Origin: Dicyema japonicum
Taxonomy: Eukaryota > Dicyemida > Rhombozoa > Dicyemidae
Length of the DNA: 64,000 bases
Direction of reading: 5' to 3'
Assembly: GCA_011109175.1 (NCBI GenBank)
Contig: RDEW01000020.1
Coordinates: forward strand, 124,001 to 188,000
Position numbers and translations under genes: made by a program. This document shows, one piece after another, positions 1 to 11,819 of this stretch (positions within the stretch are counted from its first letter, which is position 1; each line of letters opens with the position of its first letter). Below the pieces are notes generated by a model. It saw only the letters and a program-made list of their open reading frames with translations, ran no database searches and had not been told where the DNA came from.

Positions 1-1
1 T

Positions 2-1145
2 ACTGATGACGCTAAGCAACTCATTCATGAAATACTTAGCATTGATGGCATATTATCGACTCCACTTGTCATTTTGGACACTTGCGTTGACTGGGAGAAA
101 ATCGGCAGCAAGGAATATTTCACTTCACGTGGGTTTACAGCACAAGACTGTCGAGATATGATGTCCCACATGATTAGACGAGTAGTTTTAAATAAAATTT
201 TGTAGTTTGATTCTATGAGATCCTACGACAATATTTTACGCCAAGCACGTGACAATATCACCCGGGTCGGAAACCAGTCCAATAGTGATGCTCATTCGTG
301 TAACAATATTACTCAGAGAGGAAACCAGTCCAGTGGCGATGCTCATTCGCGTGACAATATCACCAGAGATGGAAATCGATTCAATGGTGCTCATTCTCGT
401 GACAACATAACCCAGAAGGAAACCAATCAAATGGTGGGGCTTATTCTCCTAAAAATATCACCCGGGATGGAATCCGGTCCAATGGTGCTCATTCTCCTAA
501 AAATATCACCGGGAAGGAATCCTGTCAATGGTGGCTTATTCTCGTGAAAAACCTCCACGTCCACGTAACCTGGTACGTTATACAGAATTTAGCCGCCTTA
601 ACTCAGGCGCCAAAAAATGTTTAAATTTATTTATTTGTAGCGGGCTATTCTGAGACAACTTCGGAAAATGTACTTGAGAAGTTGGAGACGACTAAGTGAC
701 GAGAAGAAGATCCCCTTTATATTGAAGTCTGCCAGACTTGGAAGACGCTATGTAAATTTATTCATTATTACTAGGGTGGGACGAGCATCTCCAGAAGGGA
801 GAGAGACATTATTAGAAGGGCTTTTGTGGACAGGAAAATTGAGTGATTCTTATATTTATAATTAGTTGTGACTTGGCGAGGAGAATTATGTTGGAAAGCA
901 GATTTGAGTTGCCAAAAATGCGGCCAACCACAAAGAAGAAGAAAGTAGAAACAAAAGATTCTCGAGGCGATTTCTTTTATAGTAAATATCTGACGAATTT
1001 TCCCGCAAAAAATCTCTACATTCATCTACTTAATAACATTCCCGGTTTTAAGGAATTCTTTAAGGAGACTGCTACTTCATTACATCTTGACTTATTTGAT
1101 GTTGTAAATAAGTTCAAATGGACTCAGATTCTGGTGGTTAAATAG
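2..1145 (+). CDS. Unrecognised protein, 5' end outside window, with NIT-containing peptide repeats
   Basis: Open at the left edge, so this is the 3' part of a gene. Reading suggests exons at about 2-181, 206-618, 641-751, 775-842 and 866-1145 (stop TAG). The introns are 24 (or 21), 22, 23 and 23 bp, all GT-AG and frame-consistent, which is why I take it as one real gene. Exon 2 holds six decayed copies of a 16-17 residue unit of the type HSRDNITRxGNQSNGDA. The frame slips once near 411-420: without one missing base the repeats run in a single frame into the rest of the exon. That slip may be a sequencing error or a true break. The C-terminal part (641-1145) is basic and has a KKKK patch. I do not recognise the family. 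An alternative is that the first 67 codons belong to a different gene ending at 205. Confidence 0.55.
251..550 (+). repeat. Decayed minisatellite, six units of about 48-51 bp
   Basis: The core AATATCAC (or close variants) recurs at spacings of 51, 51, 48, 50 and 48 bp between about 252 and 500. The units translate as a repeat with two N-glycosylation-type sequons each (NIT and NQS or NRF-like). Unit drift is greatest in the last two copies. It lies inside the second exon of the gene that ends at 1145. Confidence 0.8.
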
Positions 1146-1281
1146 TGTCATTGTAACAATTTTTAGTATAAATTTTAAACATTTATTTAAGTAAAACGTT
1201 AGCAAACACGTAGGCTAAGATAGTTAATCTATCTGCTTCATGTGCTGATCGGCTGAATTTTCCCGCTCTTGACTTTGATAA

Positions 1282-1287
1282 TTTATT
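1282..1287 (-). terminator. AATAAA poly(A) signal overlapping the muscleblind stop
   Basis: The stop TAA (1286-1288, minus) runs directly into TAAA, so AATAAA begins at the second base of the stop codon. The 3' UTR must be very short. This signal supports the end chosen for the gene. Confidence 0.6.
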
Positions 1288-1973
1288 AGAGATTGATCTA
1301 AGAATATTAATTAATATTACCATAATTTTCAAGATTGCTTGAATAATCGACGAGGGAATATATATTTGGGGAGAAAATAAGATTGGCATTGGAGTGGAGT
1401 AATAGACTGAATATGAACAAATATAGTACCAGGTGAGTTTGAGGGTCCGAAGAAGTGAGAATAACACAGTCCAGGGACCATTCCGTAGTTTGCAGCTGTG
1501 TAGACCTGTAAATTATGTCGGAAACGTTAAACATTATCATTACTGTCCTCAGATTGTGAAGGTTGAGGAGAGACGGGGAATACTGGAATATAAACCTAAA
1601 AGGATTAGTCAAATCTAAGCAAGCCAAGCAATTATTACTAACAGGGAAAGCACAAGGAGGAGGTGAGTTATTTTGTAGTCTTTCATTCTGAGGTTAAGTC
1701 GTCCATTGTGGAGTAGAACATCTTTCAGTTTACTTTGGGGGTGGAAGTACCTGCACGTGGTTCGATTACAACGCTGCTAAGAATAAATTTAATAACTTCT
1801 TTTAAAAAGTCATAACAGGAAATCACAGTTCCATTTGATATCAGGACAGAATTTGTTGGATGGGCAAACATGCAGTCATCAATTGACCGGGTACATTTTC
1901 CTTGTTGGAAATCTCTACAAACTTCTACAGTCAGCCAAGAAGTATCTTTGCCTTGAAACGAATAACCAAACAT
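1286..1973 (-). CDS. mbl: Muscleblind-like CCCH zinc-finger RNA-binding protein
   Basis: Muscleblind proteins bind YGCY-type RNA motifs and control alternative splicing and mRNA localisation. Exons read as 1797-1973, 1639-1773, 1533-1595, 1430-1505, 1321-1406 and 1286-1297, with introns of 23, 43, 27, 23 and 23 bp, giving about 182 residues. Finger 1 is C-x7-C-x6-C-x3-H within EVCRDFQQGKC...CMFAH. Finger 2 is C-x7-C-x4-C-x3-H and is assembled across the first intron (CYDFLKE then RCNRTTCRYFH). Fourteen residues precede the conserved TSWL, the same spacing as in vertebrate MBNL, which supports the ATG at 1973. After the finger pair the protein is proline, serine and tyrosine rich, as in other short muscleblinds. 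The second pair of fingers found in vertebrates is absent. The 43-bp intron is the least certain junction. Confidence 0.88.
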
Positions 1974-1991
1974 AACCGAATGACTGCGCAA

Positions 1992-2389
1992 ATTGTCATT
2001 ATATTAGCGATTATAACGTACATGGACCTGCCTCACTGATTATTGTGCCGCTTCACTGACTGTTAGTCATCCTCGGTCATAATTTAGAAATCAAAGGGGA
2101 CAACCAATCGTTCTATCGTTTCATTTTCAACTTCCTGGTTTCGGTTATTTCTCATGGTTTTGTAGGACAAATTTTACTCCTAATAGTATTCTTGGATAAT
2201 CTTAAATCATTAGTCCAGTTTCGCTTACCAATAATGGTCTCGTACTTCAATTGGGGTCCTCATCGTGGTTGGTGGACGTTTTGTCTTTCACGATGACAAA
2301 GGTCCTTACCAGTCCTTATACGCCAGACAGCCCTATGGCTGTCTTCATCAGTAATTTAGTGTTTATTTAGTTAAAAGGACTCCCGCTAC
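1992..2389. other. Intergenic, no gene seen
   Basis: No long reading frame, no run of tiny-intron exons and no recognised repeat. It follows the muscleblind start and should hold its promoter. Confidence 0.4.
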
Positions 2390-2505
2390 TCATAAACATG
2401 CGCCTTCCTCTTTGCTATCCGTTCTACCAGTTTCCAAATGTAACTATCTTTCTCGCACGTTTCCGCAGTTCATCGAGGTCGTCTGTTTTCACTTTCCATC
2501 AGTGA
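2390..2505 (-). mobile_element. 3'-end relic of LINE family A
   Basis: The minus strand reads KTDDLDELRKRARK, matching the C-terminal tail of the LINE at 20891-22021 (DDQDELKSLAFDRGRW). It is too short and broken to be active. Confidence 0.5.
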
Positions 2506-2754
2506 TTAGTATTTGTGATAAACGACTTTTTTGATTTGAGACATAAATTAACCTCAGAGGTTTAGCAATAATGGATTTCATGAAAACTTCATTCAAAGTC
2601 CTCCAAAATTCATAACCCGAGTGTATCTCTTAAGCAAGAGAGTGGTAGATAGGGAAAACAGAGGGAACCTTAACGAAGCATAAGAAATTCCTTGCAACTG
2701 TGATAAAGAAACCAGGGTCACATAATTTTTTGAGAGGCAGCTTGTTTCACCTCT

Positions 2755-3030
2755 GTACTCGAATCCGTCGGGATGTGTAGATGGGATGTAAAACGTCCGG
2801 ATGGAATGACCATCTTTCCGTTTGCTGTTGGGACGTCACGACACATTCACTTCAAACAACCTCCCTAAGAGTGCTGCCAATAGCTGTTCTGCCGCTAGGA
2901 AGGTCAAGACATTGAAGCGGCGGTAGTACGCCGACCTCTCCGATGATGTAAGATTTGTTCATCTGGAGTCCTTAGACTGTCATCTATGATTTCTTCAGAG
3001 TAACTACAAGGATTACCAAAAATCTTATCC
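2755..3030 (+). mobile_element. C-terminal relic of a VWYLDD-type non-LTR retrotransposon
   Basis: Plus-strand frames read RPDGMTIFPFAVG and then, after frame changes, AANSCSAARKVKTLKRR and YADLSDDVRFVHL. This is the RPDG...WD...K-Y...Y.F layout typical of the C-terminal tail of a class of non-LTR elements. Internal stops and frame changes mark it as dead. A better-preserved copy of the same tail is at 54013-54460. Confidence 0.55.
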
Positions 3031-3319
3031 CATCAGATAAATTAGCATCAAAGATTGAAAAATGATCATTAAAATGGTAAATCCAAGGTCATTCAACTCT
3101 CATCAATTCATTTAAAAGACAAAATTTCTAACATTCAAATTTCTTAATTTCAGAAAACCTTGTAGTGAGATCGGCCCAGCTTAGCTAAGAATTGGGATTC
3201 AGCCTAGATACGAAGCCGCTATTTATTCGACTTCGTAGCCAGCCAATCAGACTCGAGAGACGCCATCGTTGTGAGACTGAACATCCGCAACGATTAATAG
3301 CGTTTTTTGAGAATATAAA

Positions 3320-4215
3320 ATAGAATCATGTTTGGTAAGGATCTCAAAGATCAACATGATTGCAAACCTACAGTATGGGCACTTTTCCCACTGATATTTG
3401 GCCAGTATACACTCTTAAAGTCCAGAACAGGCACCGGAAAAAGACCCTTAGGACCTTCACTATTTGCCTTGGAGGTTGACTCCGTTGTTTCCCCATCAAG
3501 ACATCGCTTAATGTTTGGTATCTAGACAATAATGTCAGAAATAACGATGAGTTTGCAGAGGTGTGGATCTTTTGCAGAAACGTGCGAGATTTTACGGCAG
3601 CAATGTCGACCCATAAAACTCAGACTGTAGTTGGGGAAACTAACTCCGTTTTTAATTTTCGATAAACCCAACAGAGAAAAGGTGTCCAGGGTGACCAATT
3701 TGAGATAATTGAGTTTTTTGGAAAAAAGGCTGAAAGCCTAGACACACTGTATAAGAGAACCGAACATTATCGCGATGGTTGACATGAGACGAAAATAGTG
3801 CTTTATGCAATTCATTTATGGAGCCAGATGGTCAGAACTCTTTTAACATGGTGGGAGAATGATAATGATGGACTACACGTTACTCCCAATATTTTAGGGT
3901 TTCAGTCTTATGAAATAGGGTTTTATATAACACAACATTTAAATATTTGATTGGTGGATAAAATCTTAGAGTAAGATTTGTCAGGAGACTGACAGTTTGT
4001 TCAACTACAACCAGGTCTAGAGTTTCGCAAAAAAGTCCGCAGTTCTGTCGTGGCCTCGTTTCTGAAAATACTGCGGCGTCCAATAATCGAGTCATCTGCG
4101 TACGTCTACACCAAGGAATTGTTACCTCAGGATACCCGCATATCGTGTAGAAATAAGCTAAAGATGGACGAAGACCTCCCCATAATGAAGAAGAGGAATT
4201 AGCTTTCCCAAAAGA
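3320..4215 (+). mobile_element. Reverse-transcriptase relic, VWYLDD-type LINE
   Basis: Plus-strand frames give GTGKRPLGPSLFALEVDSVV and, one frame over, TSLNVWYLDNN. These correspond to the GxRQGDPLGPLLF and VWYLDD boxes of a non-LTR reverse transcriptase, with the second catalytic Asp changed to Asn. The downstream sequence to about 4215 has RT-thumb-like stretches with many stops. The reading frame on the opposite strand (3880-4218) looks like a shadow. Confidence 0.55.
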
Positions 4216-5789
4216 CAATGTTCGAATCCATAATTATTTTTGTAGATTGTCACCTGTTTCTGCAAGGGCGCAATACCAAATGGTATTGCAAAGAACCACA
4301 TTCTTCCCCCATCCAGCCAACTAGTGGGTATTCTTTCATCGATGGAAACTTAATTTTCATACAAAATAAATTTAATAAATTCAATTTATTAACCAAAAAA
4401 TTGGAGAAATATTGATTAGGGGAATGTATCCTGACATGTGGCTTGGTCTCTTCACCAGGACCCGACCCGTTCTTAACTTCTACTTTTTCTTACGAAAGCT
4501 ACTTGTGTGTATCCCATCCGCTATTCCACATATTTTCGCATATGATTCAACAATGATTGGAGGCCAAAGTTTTTAGAAAACGAATCAGCTACTCGAGCTA
4601 CAAAATAGTCATAATGAGGGCCTTTATATTGCTGGAGCGAATATATTTTCTATCTGCAAATTCCGTTACACGGAGAATAGAGGAATAGGAAAAAATGTAA
4701 AACTCATTCTTTTCGTGACCAAGGAAGAGATGATGAACTAGAAGACATCAGAAACCCGAAGTGCTGACAAGAGAATTGTCAGATGCGGGAAGGATCCGGC
4801 TTCAAATCTTGTCCAGTCATATATTGAAAGAACTTGGAGGATCATCTGTCAATTTTAAAGTAAAATTCGGTCCCATGTGTATTTTTGGAAGGCTCAGGGT
4901 TTTTTGACACAACCTATCCATGATGAAGTCATTCTTTAGAGCTACAGCTTAACATGGTCATTACATTTTTTGCATTCCTTATCGAAGCATCACCTCTTCA
5001 TGGGCCAAGATAACAAACTGACTGATTCCTCTTGAAAGACTTATTGATATATCACAATCCTTGGGGGATAAAATCTCTGGGATCCGGGAGTAATAGAGAA
5101 TATCGAGTGTACTTCTTTTATAGATATTCCCCTCGTCCGGTTTCTCAATGATTATCACATCTGATTTTGCTCAAAGGAACTTTTTTTCTATTTGACTTCC
5201 AAAAGTGGTTCACTCTCAGGTCTCCCTGCTTTTTGAATAGCAGGTGGATACATCATAACGTTCCAGTTAACTAATTGGGAGATCTGTGATACATTTATTA
5301 CAAAAATGAGCAACAAAGACAACTTTCATGGAACAGACTTTCTCAGCTTTCTCAACTTTAGACGAAAACACCAGGCGATTTTTGTTTTTTTTGTCGAGTC
5401 AATCCGACTGAGATTGCATATTCAATTCCACCATTGACCAGTACTGCTACGGTAATAATAAGGTCATCAGTGCTCGATTTTACAATATTCCCCCAAATCT
5501 TTATTATCAGTGTCAGCAGACTTGCTTTCCTCCCTAATAATATTTTGGATAGTTGGATTGTTCCTCAAAATCACGGTAAATATTCAGTAACGCTATTAAG
5601 TACCATTTTTAAAACTAACAAAATAACAAACTTCTATAGAAGGGTCAATTTCTATAATAACCACGACCACGCAAGGATGATCCGGGAATTAATGGATCAC
5701 TTAATTGGTGTTTTAACATCTTTCTTGGTCATCTTGGGGTTCTCAAATTTTAATATAGGCAACATGCGTAAAACCATAATAGTTATAAT
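4216..5789. other. Intergenic or degenerate, no gene supported
   Basis: The longest open stretches (for example 5434-5829 plus) show no known motif, no tiny introns in register and no homology I recognise. Probably old, fully decayed retroelement sequence. Confidence 0.4.
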
Positions 5790-6720
5790 TTCACTCGTGC
5801 AGCATTCGAAACAATCCAACACTTCCTAACACCTCGATCGTAACAGAGTTTCCTCAACTCGTCCAGATCACCTCTACTTCTTAGTCTTTTGTTCACAAGC
5901 TTTAGATTTCCATCAAGTGTTTCTGGAAATGTAATACGCCGACGTCTACGGAAACACTGCCTTTGCCTCATTAACTAATCCTCCATTGCTATGTTGGTTG
6001 GAGCACCCAAGTCCATTCGTAAAATATGTCCAAATAGCCTCCAATTCATATCAACAATTTTGAGACTCAGGATGGCTGCATAACATATCTTATATAGTGA
6101 TTCCTTGTTTATTCACCGTTGGCCAGTTCAGTCCTAGTGCGCGCGCACTGTGAGCACAAGGATCTAAGTTGTCTTCGGTGGAAAGACTCTAGTCCAAATT
6201 GTTCGGATTTGGACGTCCCCCTGGTCGATGAATTGTATACTAGGATTGTTTTGACAAAGGCTTCAGTCTCAAACGAAGTGATGTGCAGGATCGTCTTTTG
6301 CCAATCCACTCTTCAACTTGTTCATCGCTACCCAAGCGAGGGCATTTCTTTTGGCAATATCTTGGCTGTCTTTAAGTAAAGAGCCAAGTTTGTTCGTTTT
6401 GCGCTATGTTTCACTTGATCTGCTTTCCATTCTTCTGATTTCCACTGTCTGTTTTTGCGATCTTCATTCTGAGGAACCATCTTTTTAGCTCAGCAGGTGC
6501 CACCTCGAGGAGTCGAAGTAAAACCGAATTGTCTTCTGATGTCGTCCGCGTAAGCAATTTTGACGATGTTGCAATCATAGAACTTCCGTAATGCCGCCTC
6601 CAGATATATGACAAATAGCAGGGGCGATAAGGAATTTCCCTGGGGAGTACCAGCATTGCACGTAAATTCATGGAAAAACGTCGTACCAACCCGGACTCTG
6701 AGATTCGTGTTATTTATTTA
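5790..6720 (-). mobile_element. LINE family A relic (RT palm to C-terminus)
   Basis: Read on the minus strand from right to left, the frames give TPQGNSLSPLLFVIYLEAAL, then an AYADDI box, then ESFHRRQLRSL, then RGDLDELRKLCYDRG. The same blocks appear in order in the copy at 20891-22021. Several frameshifts and stops are present. A GC-rich palindrome around 6139-6153 (AGTGCGCGCGCACT) interrupts the RRQL block. Confidence 0.7.
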
Positions 6721-6893
6721 TTTTATTTAAAGCTTCGTGTTAGATAAAAACACTCTCAAATATAAAAATAAATAATAACCGGTTAATAATTTGAAATTTA
6801 TTTAACATATTAATTATTAACATTATTAATTTTTTTTCAAATTAAAAAAAAACACTAAACTTTTCTTGTGCAGTAAACTCAAAATTAAATAAT

Positions 6894-8989
6894 ATGGTTG
6901 AGTGGCTCATAGAATTCACATTTAGACAGAGAAAATACCAAACTTCACAAAAATATCAGATGTTATAGAATACACGAGCAATCCCACTACCGACCAATCG
7001 CTCACACAAATTTTAACCTACTGTGTGGACAGAATCACTCATTCTGATCTTTCCATGGTCTTCAATTCCCTCGAAGTACGAATCAATTAATTCAGTCCAT
7101 TAAAATAATCCTAGATTTTGTCCATTTGCGCAGAAACAATTTCACCGACTTTATCCCCTCCCTTCAAGTCCTTAATGTACTCTCATTTTAACACCAGAAA
7201 CTAATTTCCGTGATTTCCGCGATAAAAACAGAAAACTACACGATCACCAGAAAATCCGTGCAAATATTACTCTCACTATTAACTATCATAATATCTCTTG
7301 AATCAAAAGAATTGACAATCACGGAAACATACTCCCTGGCCTTAGACATCATCAGTGACAACAAACACGTGCTTGCCGAAGATATGATCGTTTTTCTTGC
7401 CTTGGCCACCCAGACCGTCCACTCCGAGGTCGCATGTGCTTAAATTGCAGGCCACCAACAACTTTGTGGTCCAACTGTCCATCATGAATCAGTATGACGT
7501 CATATCAGTACCCACGTGGGTTAACTTAGATGTACGTCCTCAACATTGCCAACAGAATCGACACCTTTAATAAAACATACAAGGACAAAATGGTGGGATC
7601 ACGGATTCTGTCGTTTTTCACAGACAAAGTTTTACGGAAAACCAAAGTGGACGACCACTCCCTTCAAATGATTGTAAACCATGTAGGCTTCTCCGTTGTT
7701 TTCGCCCTCTTCCAGGCTATTCGACTAAACCGAGACTTTATTGCCGCACTCACATACGTAAGCCTACGTGGTAATTCAGTCTCACATTTTTATTCCTCCA
7801 AAGACAAAGTCCAGCAAACTTGCGAGGAACCCGAAGAACATGTTGACAATATTCTTCGAATTTGTCTCCGTGGTGATGCTGGATATCATAGGTATCCCAC
7901 GTGGTTATTGTAGAACCTCAGCGATACAGAATGTGCCTCCTCTGTTTCCTCATCCTCAATACAATATGCGGAGTCTTTTGATTTCTTATCATTAGGACGA
8001 GTATGCAAACTATTTAATCCACGTGCACGCCCTCACGTTCGCCACGACCACATATAAAAGGACTACTGGGAGGAAGAAGACCCAGGAATCTAATCCTCCG
8101 CTGCAGCAACTCCCCTTTCTGTTTATCAGTACAATCAGTCTATAATTAGACTTTATTGATGAGTTTTTGAAGGCAAACATCAAAGAAGAATTTCCCTTTG
8201 ATCTTTATATGTTTTTTGTGATCTTAGTGGTAGACTGTCTTTGCGATCTCTTCACTGTCTGCTGTGCTACCAGAAGAAGGCTGAGTATAGACTGAACTTT
8301 AAATGGGAATCAATATGGAGCTGTATAGAACCATTTTACTGTAGCACTGCTTCTCATCCTCGACTATGTGGTAAAGTATAAACCAACCCACGTGGACGTT
8401 CTATTGCTGATATATTTGGTTATTTTTGTGTTTATTAGAGATTCTGCTAATCTTCAACATGTTCATTCTCTATGGAGACTATATTTTGACTACAGTAGGC
8501 CTTTACGATCAGCTGTACTACGAACTGCTTCACGACAGACAGGTCTTCTTCAAACTGAGCCCATTGTGTAGTTTTGTACTGTTAGTGGCAGTAGAAGAGT
8601 GTTCCCCAAACTCTGTTGTGACTATGGGGAATGTGAGGGAGTGTCTGGAGAATGTAATGAGCATATTGAGTATTGGGGATAAAATAGATGAGTGGACGGC
8701 CGCTAATAACGTGGTTATTACTGAGGATGTGGTGTACTCTGTCATCAAGAATAATTTGGAGTCAGTAAGTTTGACAATGCTACCCTGTGTTGATAGGTTC
8801 GTGAACGACTTTAGTGAGTTGCTGGTCCCCTCTGGATTCTTTAGTGAGCTGGTTGGGATTATTTTGTTAGATTAGGTTGGGATCGTTGTCCATGAAGTGA
8901 GAACTGAGCGGTTGAATTCCTTTGATGTTCCAGCAGATGCCTTTGTTAAAGAGACAGTTGAGGATAACTCAGAGTCCGGGCTGTCTTAG
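6894..8989 (+). CDS. ARMH3: ARMH3 (C10orf76) orthologue, Golgi armadillo-like helical protein
   Basis: ARMH3 is a Golgi-associated helical-repeat protein that supports GBF1/PI4KB function and secretion. Fourteen exons can be read: 6894-6896, 6926-7075, 7096-7167, 7198-7428, 7451-7498, 7530-7757, 7780-7891, 7914-7972, 7996-8128, 8150-8210, 8234-8322, 8345-8418, 8441-8851 and 8876-8989, about 594 residues. All 13 introns are 20-31 bp. Conserved blocks include LNRDFIAAL, DEYANYLIH (family EDQYANAFLH), KEEFPFDLYI, LLCYQKKAEYR, KWESIWS, LYGDYILT and YDQLYYELL, in family order. The first exon is only the ATG, so the start is the weakest point; human ARMH3 has about 60 more N-terminal residues. The gene is intact and ends just before the transposon region. 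Confidence 0.9.
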
Positions 8990-8999
8990 TTATTTTATT

Positions 9000-9005
9000 A
9001 ATAAA
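9000..9005 (+). terminator. AATAAA poly(A) signal of ARMH3
   Basis: AATAAA lies 10 bp after the ARMH3 TAG stop (8987-8989), consistent with the short 3' UTRs elsewhere in the window. Confidence 0.6.
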
Positions 9006-9075
9006 ATATGAATATTGATTTAAATTTAGCCGAGTGGTTACAATAAGCACGAAGCCGAAGCTACGATGTAGTATG

Positions 9076-9152
9076 TCGCGCGCACTGTGAGCAAACATGC
9101 ACAACGCGCAATGAATCATGTGTCAATCAATATCATATGTCAAAATCAATCA
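9076..9152 (+). repeat. Left arm of a long terminal inverted repeat
   Basis: About 75 bp starting GTCGCGCGCAC and running to TATGTCAAAATCAAT. It matches the reverse complement of 12206-12283 with a handful of differences. Together they bracket a 3.2-kb segment that contains the RTE-like LINE and a hAT C-terminal fragment. Confidence 0.8.
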
Positions 9153-9164
9153 ATATCACGATTA

Positions 9165-11668
9165 ATTACTGAAATAAGATAATATGTTATGTTGTCCAAT
9201 TAAGTCGTGTCCGACCCTTGGAGATCTCATGAACGCGTTTCCTACATTAACCAGTCTGCATTTTGTCCTTAAGCAAACATCTTTGCTTTTCCAAATTCTA
9301 TTTATTCTCTGGAAGGTGTCTCGTCCCATGGCAATTCGCCTCCTTGATTTCCAATCCTCCGTCACCATTCCGATTAATTAGACATCCCAGAAAAACAACA
9401 TTATCGCAACACTCTATTTTTTCATTCCCAATTTTTAGTTCCATTATTAGCAGTCGTCATAATTTTGGTCTTTTTGATATTTAGCAATAAACCAAAGACG
9501 GCGCTCTCTTCTCTGAATCTTAGAATCAACTCCCTGAGGCCATCCTTTGTTTCAGCCAGTAAGGTTGTATCGTCAGCATTGCGCAAATTATTGATGTTCC
9601 TGCCTCCAATTTTAATCTCGTTATTTGATACAGTATCCAATTTAGTCATGATCATTTCGGCATAAATATTGAATAGGATAGGAGATAATAAGCATCCTTG
9701 TCTTACTCCTTTACCAATTTCGAACCAATCGGTATCTCCATACACTGTTCTAGCAGTAGCTTCTTGATCCTTATAAAGAGATTTTATAAGCAATATCAGA
9801 TGGGTATCGAATCCAAATTCTTTTAAAACGGACCACAGCTCGTCATGTATAACGGAATCAAAAGCTTTCCAATAGTCAATGAAGCACATGTATACACTCT
9901 TTTGGATTCATGAGCTTTCTCCATAATCCACCGGACATTTTCTATATGATCACGTGTGCTTCGTCCCTTCCAGAATCCTGGTTGGACATCCGGTGGTATC
10001 ATTTCGGCATTTGTCATTAGACGATGTTGTATTATCTTTAGAAGTATTTTGCTGACGTGGGGAATTAAGGCTATTGTACGATAGTTTGAACAGTTCTTGC
10101 TATCCCCTTTTTTCGGTATTGGAATAAATATAGATCTTTTCCACTCACGTGGCCAAATACCAGTTTCCCAATTTTTTTGAATAGACTGGTGATAGCTGTC
10201 ACCATATAGCTTCAACAATTCGCTTGAGATGTTGTCAATCCCCGGTGCTTATTCCCCGTTAATTGCCGTGTAGCCCACACGCATTCTTCATCAAGGATTT
10301 TATGCCCCTCACCCAACGTTGCTTCATCAACATATATGGGTGGGCACACAGTTTCTGAATATAGCCGTTCCGTATATTCTCTCCAACGATTTCGGATGTT
10401 CTGTTGGCTTAGCTATTCTACACCATCCTTGTCCTTGATTTTGCCTATTATTTTCGTAAAGGAAGTTCGTAATCTTTTTAGTTGTAAATACGCATTCCTA
10501 GTGTGACCTCTCTTATAGTCATCTTCCATTTTTTGCAGTGTAACCTCCAGTAGTCTTCTTTATACTTCCTGGCTGCCTTTTTGAATTCAGAGTTAAGTTT
10601 TCTTGTCTCGTCTATATTCCCAGAGACTTTAGCAGCTTTACGAGCCTCAGCAATGTTTAGGGTGTTGGCAGAGAGCCACTCAGAGCACTTGGCCGGCGTT
10701 TTGTATTTGACATGTTTTATTGCAGCGTTCCTGATAACCAACTGCATATCTTTCCATAATTCATCAGGCATCCTTCCGATCAAATCCAGTAATCCAATGT
10801 TGTGCTTAACTTCCATTGCGTATTCGGATGGTATGTTTGAGACATCGAATTTCTTTACTCGGGGGTATTCCAAATGTTACTGAATTTCGTCCTAATTTTT
10901 GCAACAAGTATCTGATGGTCTGTTCCACAGTCTGCTCCTGGATATGTTTTGACGGCTATTATAGAGCTTTTCCAGCGTTTGGCGCACAAAATAAATCAAT
11001 CTGGTTCCTAGAATGCCATTTGGAGACGTCCAAGTGAATAATCGTCGTTTGTGCTGTTTGAACCATGTGTTAGTTATCTAAATCCATTTTTTGACAGAAT
11101 TAGACCAGTCGATCCCCAGCATCATTTTTTCCCCAAACCGAAACTTCCCCGTATGTGGCATACACCCAACTTTTGAATTGAAATCCCCATTATGCAGATT
11201 ATGTCCTTTTTGGGTATTAGTTTTAGTGCCTCTTGAAATTCATAATAAAATTGGTCAATTTCGTCATCCTTGGCAGTAGATGTTGGGGCATACACTTGCA
11301 TGACCGTAATATTCAATGGTCGTCCACGGACGTGGATTAGTATTATCCGATCATTAAATATTCTATGACTTTCAATAGCAGGTGCAATTTTCTTTGAAGA
11401 AATGAAGGCCACTCCGTTTCTCGCCAACATAATATATGACGAAATCATCAGAACGAAAAAAACCACTGTCGATCCAGTGAAGTTCGCTTACTCCAAGCTG
11501 GTCAATATCAAGCCTTCTCATTTCTCTTTTTACGACTTCTAGTTTCCCTTCATTTAAGCCTCTTACGTTCCATGTTGCGAAATTGTCAGATTCTGTGTGA
11601 CGAAGACTCGAGATTTGATGTTTTGCAGTAACGTTGCTTCCAATTAGATCGTAGGAGAGTTTGCTCAT
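9165..11668 (-). mobile_element. RTE-like LINE (endonuclease + RT), unit 1 copy, decayed
   Basis: Minus strand, 5' to 3' from 11668: an APE-type endonuclease start (ATWNVRGLNEGKLEVVKREM, SELHWIDSG, VYAPTSTA), a linker with ARKAAK and KLNSEFKKAARK, then RT blocks IFIPIPKKGDSKNCSNYRTI, FRKG/FWKG, CFIDYWKAFDS, GVRQGCLLSPILFNIY and NADD in place of YADD. The tail reads LALGR-like RRIAMGRDTF and ends near 9165. The block order and IPIPKKG...SNYRTIAL are those of the RTE/BovB group. Several frameshifts break the ORF. From 9646 rightwards it is duplicated at 28832-30643. Confidence 0.85.
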
Positions 11669-11819
11669 AAGATTTTCTTGGCATTTAAATACAGGGTAGG
11701 TTGAAGTAAGATAATCTAGAGTTAATTTATTTCATCAAAATTAATTATATTTTTTGACCATTTTTTCCACCAGTTGATAAATCAACCTAAAAATATTTTT
11801 TTACATTCTAACCTCTAAC

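Noticed and set aside
251-550. Regular 48-51 bp repeats could suggest a CRISPR array
   Set aside because: Whole units are repeated with drift and no unique spacers, they encode a peptide repeat, and the genome is clearly animal.
5434-5829. 131-codon plus-strand frame
   Set aside because: Low-complexity hydrophobic translation, no motif, no tiny introns and no conservation with other parts of the window.
10581-10883. 100-codon plus-strand frame repeated at 29554-29856
   Set aside because: Repeated only because it is the antisense of the duplicated RTE-like LINE linker.
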